From JBMYXZ01 sp049608925 (GTDB taxonomy: Bacteria > Pseudomonadota > Alphaproteobacteria > JAGOMX01): 6,416 nt of DNA. The notes under the pieces are model-generated. The model searched no databases. It saw only the letters and a program-made list of their open reading frames with translations, and was not told the origin of the DNA. How positions within the stretch are numbered: position 1 is the first letter of the stretch; each line of letters opens with the position of its first letter. The DNA is taken from NCBI GenBank assembly GCA_049608925.1, contig JBMYXZ010000083.1, forward strand, positions 1 through 6,416, in the 5' to 3' direction. Positions 1-5,893 of the stretch are shown here, piece after piece. The translations under genes were made by a program, and so were the position numbers.

Positions 1-205
1 CAAGCCGCGGAAAGTCGGAGTGTGTGTAGTGATTAGAGATAGCCCTGAAACAGCAAGGCTCTCCCTCCATCATAAAATTATTCCGGACACTTATAGTAAT
101 TTCACTTTTCTTGTATTAATGCCTTTGTTATTAAATAATTGGCTAATATTTGATTTTTCAAAAATAATGCTTATATGTTATTCAGTAATCATTTGTGGGG
201 GTAAT
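1..205. other. left-edge segment upstream of the F-box/LRR gene, no secure gene
   Basis: No gene can be assigned with confidence. The first ~75 bases are richer in GC than the rest and may be the edge of a feature outside the window. One option is a plus-strand frame from base 1 ending at a TAG at 34-36 (last residues QAAESRSVCSD). The other is a minus-strand frame starting with two ATGs at 73-71 and 70-68 and open to the edge (MMEGEPCCFRAISNHYTHSD...). A GGA eight bases before that ATG could serve as a ribosome site. Neither frame matches a family I recognise. Bases 36-63 can fold into a hairpin (GAG-AGCC-CTG, loop AAA, CAG-GGCT-CTC, with two small bulges). Bases ~75-205 are AT-rich and look like the intergenic leader of the downstream gene. 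Confidence 0.35.
150..179 (+). promoter_or_regulatory. possible promoter of the F-box/LRR gene
   Basis: TTGATT at 150-155 (-35-like) is followed 18 bases later by TATGTT at 174-179 (-10-like); an overlapping TATATG at 172-177 gives 16-base spacing. It lies about 25 bases before a G-run (197-201) that could act as the ribosome site for the ATG at 206. Matches are partial and the region is AT-rich, so chance hits are easy. Confidence 0.25.
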
Positions 206-235
206 ATGCGTCTTAATATTTATTTTTATACATTA

Positions 236-243
236 TTTTCTTT
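236..243. repeat. left target-site duplication of the IS
   Basis: TTTTCTTT directly abuts the left terminal repeat and is identical to 951-958. Eight bases is the duplication length known for the IS1595 family. Confidence 0.93.
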
Positions 244-258
244 GGGGCTGACACCTAA
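244..258 (+). repeat. left terminal inverted repeat of the IS
   Basis: GGGGCTGACACCTAA is the exact reverse complement of 936-950. The match stops at base 259. The transposase stop codon (257-255) lies within it. Confidence 0.95.
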
Positions 259-911
259 TAATTATTTTTGAGGATTTTTTTGAGATCCTCTAACAGTAGC
301 TTTGGTGATCCTATGTTAAATCTCCACTCACACTCTTTCAAGAACAAATGAAAATGATTTCTGGGAATTCCATTGAATTTCCTCATGTGCCTTTTGGCTT
401 GGCTCCAGAAGTTTTCAATACCATTAATGTGATTATGCTTATGGGCAAATTCTTTTGAATGGTTGATTCTAAAATGTTTGAATTCAGACACATCCAGAGC
501 ATTATAAGCTCTCCAGCTATCAGTATAAACTATGCTGTCAGGCTCTATTTTCTGCCGAATTATAGGCATCAGGGTATCAGATTTTGCATCTAAAATAACT
601 TGCGTATAAACTTTGCCACCTCTCTTCAAAATCCCAAAAACAGCTACTTTTCCTGCTGCTCCTCTGCCTCGTCTTCCTTTTCTGTGGCCCCCAAAATAGC
701 TCTCGTCCAGCTCGATTTTACCACAAAATTGCTCGCTTCGATCCTGCTGTATGAGGGCGATCTTCTCTCGCAATTTGTGGAAAAATCTAACAGCTGTATT
801 GCGATGAACACCGCTAAGCTCAGCTGCTGTTCGAGCGGTTGCACCAGAGACGAAGTATTTTATGAGCTCCAGCTGCTTATTTTTGCCTATCTTACAATGC
901 TTTACGTACAT
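255..911 (-). CDS. IS1595-family transposase
   Basis: A 218-residue DDE transposase that cuts and joins the ends of the surrounding IS. Residues ~20-50 form a helix-turn-helix-like DNA-binding region (GATARTAAELSGVHRNTAVR). The catalytic domain follows: Asp69 in KIELDESYFGG, a basic RKGRRGRG stretch, Asp131 in VYTDSWRAY, and Glu166 in HINGIENFWSQAKR. These are the DDE triad and the motifs of the ISXO2-like/IS1595 domain. The N-terminal zinc ribbon of longer family members is absent, as in the short IS1016 group. The ATG start has AGGA at 922-919 with a seven-base spacer. A promoter-like CTGACA (946-941, inside the terminal repeat), 17 bases, TAGGAT (923-918) precedes it, but that would give an almost leaderless message. 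The frame is intact, so it is probably functional. Confidence 0.95.
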   Translation of the reverse strand: MYVKHCKIGKNKQLELIKYFVSGATARTAAELSGVHRNTAVRFFHKLREKIALIQQDRSEQFCGKIELDESYFGGHRKGRRGRGAAGKVAVFGILKRGGKVYTQVILDAKSDTLMPIIRQKIEPDSIVYTDSWRAYNALDVSEFKHFRINHSKEFAHKHNHINGIENFWSQAKRHMRKFNGIPRNHFHLFLKECEWRFNIGSPKLLLEDLKKILKNNY

Positions 912-920
912 TACAGAATC

Positions 921-939
921 CTAACATTTCAAATGTTAG
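921..939. repeat. near-perfect palindrome at the IS right end
   Basis: CTAACATTT at 921-929 and AAATGTTAG at 931-939 are exact reverse complements around one central C. The right arm overlaps the inner end of the terminal repeat and the left arm touches the transposase ribosome site. It could be a transposase or regulator site, or a hairpin that hides the ribosome site in read-through transcripts. There is no counterpart at the left end. Confidence 0.7.
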
Positions 940-950
940 GTGTCAGCCCC
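936..950 (-). repeat. right terminal inverted repeat of the IS
   Basis: TTAGGTGTCAGCCCC is the exact reverse complement of 244-258 and directly abuts the second target copy at 951. Confidence 0.95.
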
Positions 951-958
951 TTTTCTTT
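951..958. repeat. right target-site duplication of the IS
   Basis: TTTTCTTT is identical to 236-243. Removing one copy together with the IS restores the F-box/LRR reading frame. Confidence 0.93.
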
Positions 959-1442
959 TTTAGCTTTTTTTCATGATGGATTTGCATCGGATGTGAATGT
1001 GGACATTAAAAAATCGTATGTTAACAAGCGTGACAATCAACGCCAAATGCAAGTTTTTTTGCGGCATAAGACAGTTCTGGAAGGAATGTTGCAGCACATG
1101 GACATTGATTCGGTTAATAACTTAGCAAGCACATGCCAATTCATGAAAGGAAAAATTGATATTGTTAAAAATAAAGCATGGACAAGGCGCTTTAACGAAA
1201 CTGGCAAAGCTATGTTTTCTTTATCTGTGGGAGGACCTGAAGCAATTGAGAAAGTCAGAAAAGTACTAAGATTAAATGAAAGCCAGGAGCTCCCAGTGTA
1301 CATTAGTATTGTAGTTGATGGTAGCAAAGGTGACGTTTGGAAAGGTGTTCCAAATTCTCTTTGGAATAGCCTTGCAAGTGTAAAAAATATCGGTTTTTCT
1401 GATATACAATGCTTAATGGATACAGTTTTCTGGCGCCTTCAA

Positions 1443-1574
1443 AATGCTACTTCTATTACTTTGTCATACTGTCCACAGATTACAGGCTCAGGATTTGTGT
1501 ACTTTAAAAATGCAACAACAATTAACATTACGAATTGTCCAAAAATTACATCAAAAGCAAAAGAAGCACTTCGT
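1443..1574 (+). repeat. two tandem 22-residue leucine-rich-repeat units
   Basis: Unit 1 (1443-1508) encodes NATSITLSYCPQITGSGF and four more residues; unit 2 (1509-1574) starts NATTINITNCPKITSKAK. Conserved positions are the NAT start, the alternating aliphatic residues, the Cys-Pro and the Ile-Thr. This is the pattern of cysteine-containing LRRs. The preceding segment (SLWNSLASVKNIGFSDI) may be a degenerate earlier unit. Confidence 0.7.
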
Positions 1575-1628
1575 CAACGAGGTGTTAATGTTATCGACTG
1601 AGATTAGATAAATTAATAGAGTGTTTAA

Positions 1629-1681
1629 TAGATTCTATATGCTATTCGACTTTTTGCTTGTTGTGTTGCATATAGAATCTA
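1629..1681. terminator. 14-bp inverted repeat between convergent genes, possible bidirectional terminator
   Basis: TAGATTCTATATGC (1629-1642) and GCATATAGAATCTA (1668-1681) are perfect reverse complements separated by 25 bases. They lie 28 bases after the F-box/LRR stop and 32 bases beyond the end of the minus-strand operon. Neither strand shows a clean T-run after the stem and the stem is AT-rich, so this is not a canonical intrinsic terminator. It could be a transcript-end hairpin or a protein-binding palindrome. A smaller CTGG-AATA-CCAG hairpin lies at 1698-1709. Confidence 0.45.
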
Positions 1682-1712
1682 CTTTATTCCACTTTTCCTG
1701 GAATACCAGTAG

Positions 1713-3047
1713 TTAAGTTTTAATATCAAATACCTTCAGCACTTCTTCCTGCTGGCTGACCATGTTTTCGCGTTTGAAGCCTTCTATCAAGGTGTGGAAT
1801 TCTTCATACCAGTTCAGCTCTGCTTTCAGGTGCAAAAAAACCGAGCCCAAGCCAACAGCGGCTCGGTCCATAAAGACGAACTCAGCCGGTGGTTGGACGC
1901 CGCCTATTTTGCGAAGTTGTTGGTGAACTTCGGCGGCGATTTCTCGGCCATAAACGCCGCTGTTGGTTTCTTCTATCAGGCGGACTTTGTCTTCCAACAA
2001 GGGGGCATACAAAAAGCGTGCCCACATGTTCAGGATATCTATCAGCTCTTTATTCAGGTTTTTAAAACCCCATCTGCGATAGGCATCAACTGCCAGTTCT
2101 TCGTCATCATTCAGCAAAGCAAAATACAGATCGATCACGCCATTGACGAACCTACCATCAAATATGCGGATACAGCCAAAGTCCAGCAGGTTGATTGTAT
2201 TGTCTTCGCGAACAGTATAATTCCCCAAGTGTGGGTCGCCATGAATAATGCCATAGTGGTAAAACGGGATGTACCAAGCGCGGAACATATTTCTGGCAAT
2301 GTTATTACGATCTTCTATCGGGCGATCTTTAACCTTCAGCATGGGGGCGCCATCTAGCCAACTCATCGTCAGTAGGCGATCTGTAGAGAGGTCTTCGTAT
2401 ACCTTTGGCAGATGAACGGTTTTTTCCTTGCCCAGCATGTGGTGGTATAATTCAATGTGCTTGGCTTCTCTGACATAGTCCAATTCTTCTCGTAGGCGGG
2501 CCGTGATTTCTTCATGCACCTGGGAAGTGTGAATGGCTCTGTCGTATGTTTCATATACTTTTAGCAGCAGCTTTAATTGTTTCAGGTCTGCTTCAACGGC
2601 TGACTTCATATCAGGGTATTGCAGCTTACAAGCAAGGCGATCGCCTTCAAGGCTGGTGGCACGATGAACTTGACCAAGAGAGGCGGCTGCTGCAGCAGTA
2701 TGTTCAAACTCCTTAAAGCGTGATTGCCAATCAGGTCCTAGCTCGCTTTTCATGCGGCGTTTGACAAATGACCATCCCATTGATGGCGCATTTGCCTGTA
2801 GCTGAGACAGTTCCATTGAATATTCAGGTGGCAAAGCATCCGGAATGGTCGATAGCAGTTGTGCAACCTTCATCATGGGGCCTTTTAGCGAGCCCAATGC
2901 TTCTTTTAGATCCTTGGCGTGCTTATCACGGTCTATGTCCATACCAAAGTACTGCTCGCCAGCTAGCTTAGCAGCAAGGCCTGTGACTTTGGTAGAAACC
3001 TGAGCATAACGTTTAAGGCGACCGCCAATGGTATTATCTTCAGCCAT
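1713..3047 (-). CDS. ABC1/UbiB-family (COQ8/ADCK-like) atypical kinase
   Basis: A 444-residue protein of the ABC1 atypical kinase family, whose members act as ATPases/kinases supporting ubiquinone and other membrane-lipid metabolism. Visible landmarks: KVAQ at residues 60-63, in place of the family KxGQ; an Ala-rich loop (118-123, AAAAAS then LGQVHRA); the ATP-site lysine in LACKLQYP (~141); ExD at 188-190 (EELDY); the catalytic loop HGDPHLGN (269-276); and DFG at 289-291. It lacks the C-terminal membrane helices of classical UbiB, so no symbol is given. The ATG at 3047 is preferred because AGGTGG ends nine bases before it; an ATG at 3056 in the same frame would leave only about three. The start overlaps the last 8 bases of pyk, which suggests translational coupling. 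It is the last gene of the operon. Family assignment is secure, substrate unknown. Confidence 0.92.
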   Translation of the reverse strand: MAEDNTIGGRLKRYAQVSTKVTGLAAKLAGEQYFGMDIDRDKHAKDLKEALGSLKGPMMKVAQLLSTIPDALPPEYSMELSQLQANAPSMGWSFVKRRMKSELGPDWQSRFKEFEHTAAAAASLGQVHRATSLEGDRLACKLQYPDMKSAVEADLKQLKLLLKVYETYDRAIHTSQVHEEITARLREELDYVREAKHIELYHHMLGKEKTVHLPKVYEDLSTDRLLTMSWLDGAPMLKVKDRPIEDRNNIARNMFRAWYIPFYHYGIIHGDPHLGNYTVREDNTINLLDFGCIRIFDGRFVNGVIDLYFALLNDDEELAVDAYRRWGFKNLNKELIDILNMWARFLYAPLLEDKVRLIEETNSGVYGREIAAEVHQQLRKIGGVQPPAEFVFMDRAAVGLGSVFLHLKAELNWYEEFHTLIEGFKRENMVSQQEEVLKVFDIKT

Positions 3048-4491
3048 GACTTGCATCCACCTTTAATATGCGTAATAAGTTTGTGGTTCCAGGAACGAAG
3101 ATTTCGCTGCCGCTGGAGACTTCATATGGGACGCCAGCTGTCACAATAACGGAATCTCCCTTGTGTGCGAGAGACTCATCAATGCAGATTTTTGATGTAA
3201 CTTGCGAGATATTGAAGAAGTCCAAGACCTGTTCGCAGTGGATGGCATGCACACCCCAAGCTAGGCTTAAGACGCGTGCTGTATGGTGGCTCGAGGTTAG
3301 GGCTAAAATAGGTACCTGCGGGCGTTCACGAGAAGCCCTTAAAGTGGTAGAGCCAATGGTAGTATATGTGACAATTGCTTTGGCTGATATCGTCCGAGAC
3401 ACTTGATTTGCTGCCATGGTGATCGCATCTGCCTCTGTGGGCTCGGGGTTATAGCGCTTGTGATTCAGTTCTTCTCGATATATCGGGTCAGATTCAACCT
3501 TGGTGATAATGCGGTTCATCATATCAACAGCTGCAATCGGATAGTCACCGCTGGCTGATTCGGCCGATAGCATTACAGCATCTGCACCCTCATAAACGGC
3601 AGTCGCAACATCTGATGCTTCTGCGCGCGTGGGGGTGGGGTTCATCACCATTGAGTCCAGCATTTGTGTTGCAACGATAACTGGCTTGCCCTGGCGGCGC
3701 GATTCATTGATGATGCGTTTTTGTGCGGTGGGGACTTCTTCTGGGTTCATCTCAACGCCCAAATCTCCGCGAGCAACCATTATATAATCTGAGGCACAGA
3801 CAATGGATTCTAAGTGCTCGATAGCCATGGGCTTTTCAATTTTCGAGCCCAGCCATGCGCGCTCCTTAATGATGTCGCGCGCTTCATAGACATCTTGGGG
3901 TGTTTGCACAAAAGACAGGGCTACTATATCGACCCCCATGTCCAGGCCAAACTCTAGGTCTGCTCTATCTTTATCTGTCAGAGAGGAAATAGGCAGGCTA
4001 ACCCCAGGAATGTTTACACCTTTGTGATTTGATAGCTTGCCGCCTACCAGCACTTTGGTGGTAATGCGATCTGCAGTGGCGGATGTTACTTCCAAGCGCA
4101 GTTTGCCATCATCCAGCAGCAAATGGGTTCCGCTAACCAAGGCTTTATACAATGCAGGGTGGGGCAGGGTGACGCGTTTGTTGTCTCCCAGGCCGCGTGC
4201 AAGGTCCAGTACGAATTCTTGGCCTTGCTGTAGTGTTATAGGGCCTTCTGCGAATTCTCCGACGCGCAGCTTGGGGCCTTGCAAATCCATCAATACACAA
4301 ATGGGACGGCCAGTTTCCTGTTCGATTTTGCGCACATGATTATAGCATTGCTGGTGAAAGTCATAGGTGCCATGAGAGAAATTTAACCGAAAGACATCAG
4401 CGCCCTTCAAGAACAATTCCCTGATGGTGTCATAGGTAGCCGAAGCAGGCCCCAAAGTCGCAGCTATTTTTGTGTTTCGTTGGCGACGCAT
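3040..4491 (-). CDS. pyk: pyruvate kinase
   Basis: Transfers phosphate from phosphoenolpyruvate to ADP, giving pyruvate and ATP, the last step of glycolysis in the cytoplasm. The protein has 483 residues, the usual bacterial length. It begins RNTKIAATLGPAS and carries substrate/K+ site residues Arg35, Asn37 and Ser39 (FRLNFSHG), then MDLQGPKLRVG entering the small B domain (~72-167). Further on are the catalytic Lys217 with Glu219 (SKIEKP), Asp243 (ARGDLGVE, metal) and Thr275 (ATQMLDSM), followed by PTRAEASDVA. The C-terminal domain is complete (~350-480). The metal ligands and catalytic residues are all present, so it should be active. Fourteen bases separate it from the upstream permease, and it overlaps the ABC1 kinase downstream, so the three are probably co-transcribed. 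Retaining pyk argues against a Rickettsia-like genome that has lost glycolysis. The ribosome site (AAGAAAG, about seven bases from the ATG) is weak. Confidence 0.98.
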   Translation of the reverse strand: MRRQRNTKIAATLGPASATYDTIRELFLKGADVFRLNFSHGTYDFHQQCYNHVRKIEQETGRPICVLMDLQGPKLRVGEFAEGPITLQQGQEFVLDLARGLGDNKRVTLPHPALYKALVSGTHLLLDDGKLRLEVTSATADRITTKVLVGGKLSNHKGVNIPGVSLPISSLTDKDRADLEFGLDMGVDIVALSFVQTPQDVYEARDIIKERAWLGSKIEKPMAIEHLESIVCASDYIMVARGDLGVEMNPEEVPTAQKRIINESRRQGKPVIVATQMLDSMVMNPTPTRAEASDVATAVYEGADAVMLSAESASGDYPIAAVDMMNRIITKVESDPIYREELNHKRYNPEPTEADAITMAANQVSRTISAKAIVTYTTIGSTTLRASRERPQVPILALTSSHHTARVLSLAWGVHAIHCEQVLDFFNISQVTSKICIDESLAHKGDSVIVTAGVPYEVSSGSEIFVPGTTNLLRILKVDASHG

Positions 4492-4505
4492 TATTGTGCT
4501 TTCTT

Positions 4506-5420
4506 TTAATCGTAACTGGGGTCGCTTTTGCGTTCATCCATGCGGGCGACCACGATGCTACCCAATATAATAGCACCTCCCAGTACTTGGATCCATTGAA
4601 TTGACTCGTCAAAGATCATCCATCCCAGGACAGAAGCCACAACAGGGCTGAGCAGAAGTAACACCACTATAAAGCCCGCGGAAACCTTTCCCATGGAATA
4701 GGCTAGCAACCCTTGGCCGCCAATGTGGATGCAGGCGGCAAGGCCTAAGACCCCAATCCAATCGTTTGTTGTATCTGGCCAGAAGTCTTCGCCAGTGTAT
4801 AGGCAAAAAATCAGCATAAAAACTGCGTTACTAATGGTTGTCCACCACATCAAAGTAGAGGCGTTAAACTTAAAGCGTAGAGATTTGATCACTAAGATGT
4901 ATCCGGAGAAAATCATGGCAGAGAACAACGCCAGGGCATCTCCCACTAGTTGTTCGGGTCTGACTGTGACAACACCGCCTGACATGATCATGGCGCCGGT
5001 TATGGCTGCTACGACACATAAGATATATACCCAGCTAGGGCGCTCTTTATATATCATCCATAAAAAGAAGGGCACAAAGAATGGGGTGAAGTTGTTGAAT
5101 AGAGAAGCATTAATCACAGTGGTCATATCGATAGACAAGTGCCATGCTGCCAAATCCAATGAAAAGAAAAAGCCAGCTAAGATCATCAGCCAATGTTCTT
5201 TGCCGTTGGGTTTGTGAACAGTCTTGGGGTGCAGTTTATTTTCCACAAGCATCCATGCCCATACTAGTGGAAGCGCTAAAAGCAGGCGAAAGAAACCCGT
5301 TGCATTGGGGCCTATATCAGTGATTCGGACGAAAATAGGGGATATGCCTAACATCACAGCCCCCGTTACGGCCATGATCATTGGTAGAGAGCTATTTTTC
5401 GTGGTGTTGCTTTCATGCAT
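4506..5420 (-). CDS. EamA/DMT-superfamily permease
   Basis: A 304-residue inner-membrane protein of the drug/metabolite transporter superfamily. Two EamA repeats are visible (~11-147 and ~156-294), each with about five hydrophobic helices, ten in all. The first repeat starts LPMIMAVTGAVMLGISPIFV with Arg45 in GFFRLLLALP; the second ends with SPVVASVLGWMIFDE and GGAIILGSIVV. Family members export or import amino acids, S-adenosylmethionine or other small metabolites; the substrate cannot be read from this sequence. The start at 5420 is chosen because the N-terminal tail before helix 1 is then short. The longer frame, from 5516, would add 32 non-membrane residues and run back to the gapR start codon. 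The ribosome site is poor (GGAG 13 bases upstream). It is the first gene of the permease-pyk-kinase operon, divergent from gapR. Confidence 0.92.
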   Translation of the reverse strand: MHESNTTKNSSLPMIMAVTGAVMLGISPIFVRITDIGPNATGFFRLLLALPLVWAWMLVENKLHPKTVHKPNGKEHWLMILAGFFFSLDLAAWHLSIDMTTVINASLFNNFTPFFVPFFLWMIYKERPSWVYILCVVAAITGAMIMSGGVVTVRPEQLVGDALALFSAMIFSGYILVIKSLRFKFNASTLMWWTTISNAVFMLIFCLYTGEDFWPDTTNDWIGVLGLAACIHIGGQGLLAYSMGKVSAGFIVVLLLLSPVVASVLGWMIFDESIQWIQVLGGAIILGSIVVARMDERKSDPSYD

Positions 5421-5442
5421 AGAGCGTTCGTGTCTCCAAAAC

Positions 5443-5471
5443 TTGCTTTTCGTTATCTCAGTGGCTATTGT
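5443..5471 (+). promoter_or_regulatory. possible gapR promoter
   Basis: TTGCTT at 5443-5448, 17 bases, then TATTGT at 5466-5471. The inferred transcript would begin near 5478, with a leader of about 38 bases carrying AGGAG. The match to sigma-70 consensus is moderate. It lies in the 95-base divergent region shared with the permease operon, where I found no convincing promoter in the opposite direction. Confidence 0.35.
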
Positions 5472-5515
5472 GCCAACATCAAACGATTTGTAACCTACTT
5501 TGCAGGAGAATAGCA

Positions 5516-5788
5516 ATGGAAACTATTGATCAATCAACAGCTACACAGCTTAAGCAGTTTATCGAACGCATCGAGCGCCTTGAAGAAGAAAAAACCGCCT
5601 TGGGACAGGACGTTCGGGAAGTCTTTTCGGAGGCAAAGTCTTTTGGCTTTGATACAAAAACGATGCGTGAATTGCTGAAAATCCGTAAGCTTAATGCCGA
5701 CGAGCGTATGGAAAAAGAGCACCTACTGGATACGTACTTGCATGCTCTAGGTATGGCAAGTGCCGCAGATGTGCCAGAGGCTGCTTAA
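5516..5788 (+). CDS. gapR: GapR-family (DUF2312) nucleoid-associated protein
   Basis: A 90-residue chromosome-binding protein. In Caulobacter, GapR binds AT-rich overtwisted DNA ahead of replication and transcription and stimulates topoisomerases. The family core is plain here: a coiled-coil helix RIERLEEEKTALGQDVREVF, then SEAKSFGFDTKTMRELLKIRK, then an ADERMEKEHLLDTYLHALGM helix. Length matches the family. The start at 5516 has AGGAG (5504-5508) with a seven-base spacer; an in-frame ATG at 5468 would prepend 16 residues unlike the family and lacks a ribosome site. The gene is divergent from the permease-pyk operon and convergent with the gene at 5894-6416. I recall DUF2312 genes lying near pyk in other alphaproteobacteria but cannot verify this here. 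The family's known range is the main reason for assigning the window to Alphaproteobacteria. Confidence 0.96.
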   Translation: METIDQSTATQLKQFIERIERLEEEKTALGQDVREVFSEAKSFGFDTKTMRELLKIRKLNADERMEKEHLLDTYLHALGMASAADVPEAA

Positions 5789-5830
5789 AAAAATAAATTG
5801 CCACTTCCCGGGAAAAATCTGGGAAGTGGC
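5786..5830 (-). terminator. intrinsic terminator of the convergent minus-strand gene
   Basis: GCCACTTCCC (5800-5809) and GGGAAGTGGC (5821-5830) form a perfect 10-bp GC-rich stem with an 11-base loop. Read on the minus strand the stem is followed by AATTTATTTTTTTAAG, a classic T-run, so it should end transcription of the gene that stops at 5894. On the plus strand no T-run follows, although the hairpin may still protect the gapR message end. The T-run overlaps the gapR stop codon. Confidence 0.85.
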
Positions 5831-5893
5831 TGTACACTTCAAAAATACCTAAATTGCCCATTCGCAATCGCGATGTTGCACTTCGCTATTGAA

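Larger units (their letters stand above)
244..950 (-). mobile_element. complete IS1595-family (IS1016-like) insertion sequence
   Basis: The 707-bp element is bounded by perfect 15-bp inverted repeats beginning GGGGCTGACACC and flanked by perfect 8-bp direct repeats TTTTCTTT. It carries a single full-length transposase on the minus strand, whose stop codon lies inside the left terminal repeat. Size, ends starting GGGGCTG, 8-bp duplication and the type of transposase agree with the IS1016 group of IS1595. Undecayed ends, an intact transposase and identical duplications indicate a recent insertion and possibly an active copy. It interrupts the signal-peptide codons of the F-box/LRR gene. With its duplication it adds 715 bases, which shifts the host frame. 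Confidence 0.95.
206..1601 (+). pseudogene. secreted F-box-like / leucine-rich-repeat protein, interrupted by an IS element
   Basis: Gene split by the IS at 244-950. The 5' piece is 206-243 (12 codons plus 2 bases) and the 3' piece runs from 959 (after the second target copy) to the stop at 1599-1601. Excising the IS plus one TTTTCTTT copy restores one frame of 226 residues with no internal stop. Restored residues 1-22 look like a Sec signal peptide: Arg2, a hydrophobic core from Ile5 to Phe17, and a GFA-SD cleavage site. Residues ~51-91 resemble an F-box (TVLEGMLQHMDIDSVNNLAS, then TCQFMKG). Residues 175-218 are two repeats of the NATSITLSYCPQIT type, matching cysteine-containing LRRs of F-box/LRR proteins. 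In eukaryotes F-box proteins pick substrates for SCF ubiquitin ligases, and intracellular bacteria export mimics, so a host-directed role is inferred. The start at 206 has a GGGGG four bases upstream. As it stands, the 5' piece reads nine codons into the IS and stops at 269-271. GC is low (15 of 60 at 1501-1560). The repeat assignment is firmer than the F-box assignment. Confidence 0.72.

Noticed and set aside
20..271. An 83-residue plus-strand protein
   Set aside because: It ends inside the IS, has no recognisable domain, and its last part is the true start (206) of the interrupted gene running into IS sequence.
600..1601. A single 333-residue plus-strand gene
   Set aside because: Its first third is antisense to the transposase and the frame merely reads through the IS end. 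Only the part after 958 is native.
1794..2357. 187-residue plus-strand frame opposite the ABC1 kinase
   Set aside because: It is the shadow of the kinase gene; the minus strand carries all the conserved motifs.
5468..5515. 16-residue N-terminal extension of GapR
   Set aside because: The ATG at 5516 has a well-placed AGGAG and gives the family's usual length; the extension overlaps the likely promoter.
5421..5516. 32-residue N-terminal extension of the DMT permease
   Set aside because: It fills the whole divergent promoter region, starts at the gapR start codon, and is not membrane-like.
5864..5879. Small palindrome around ATCGCGAT between the terminator and the unknown gene
   Set aside because: Only eight bases are perfectly symmetrical and no function is suggested by position; chance is likely.
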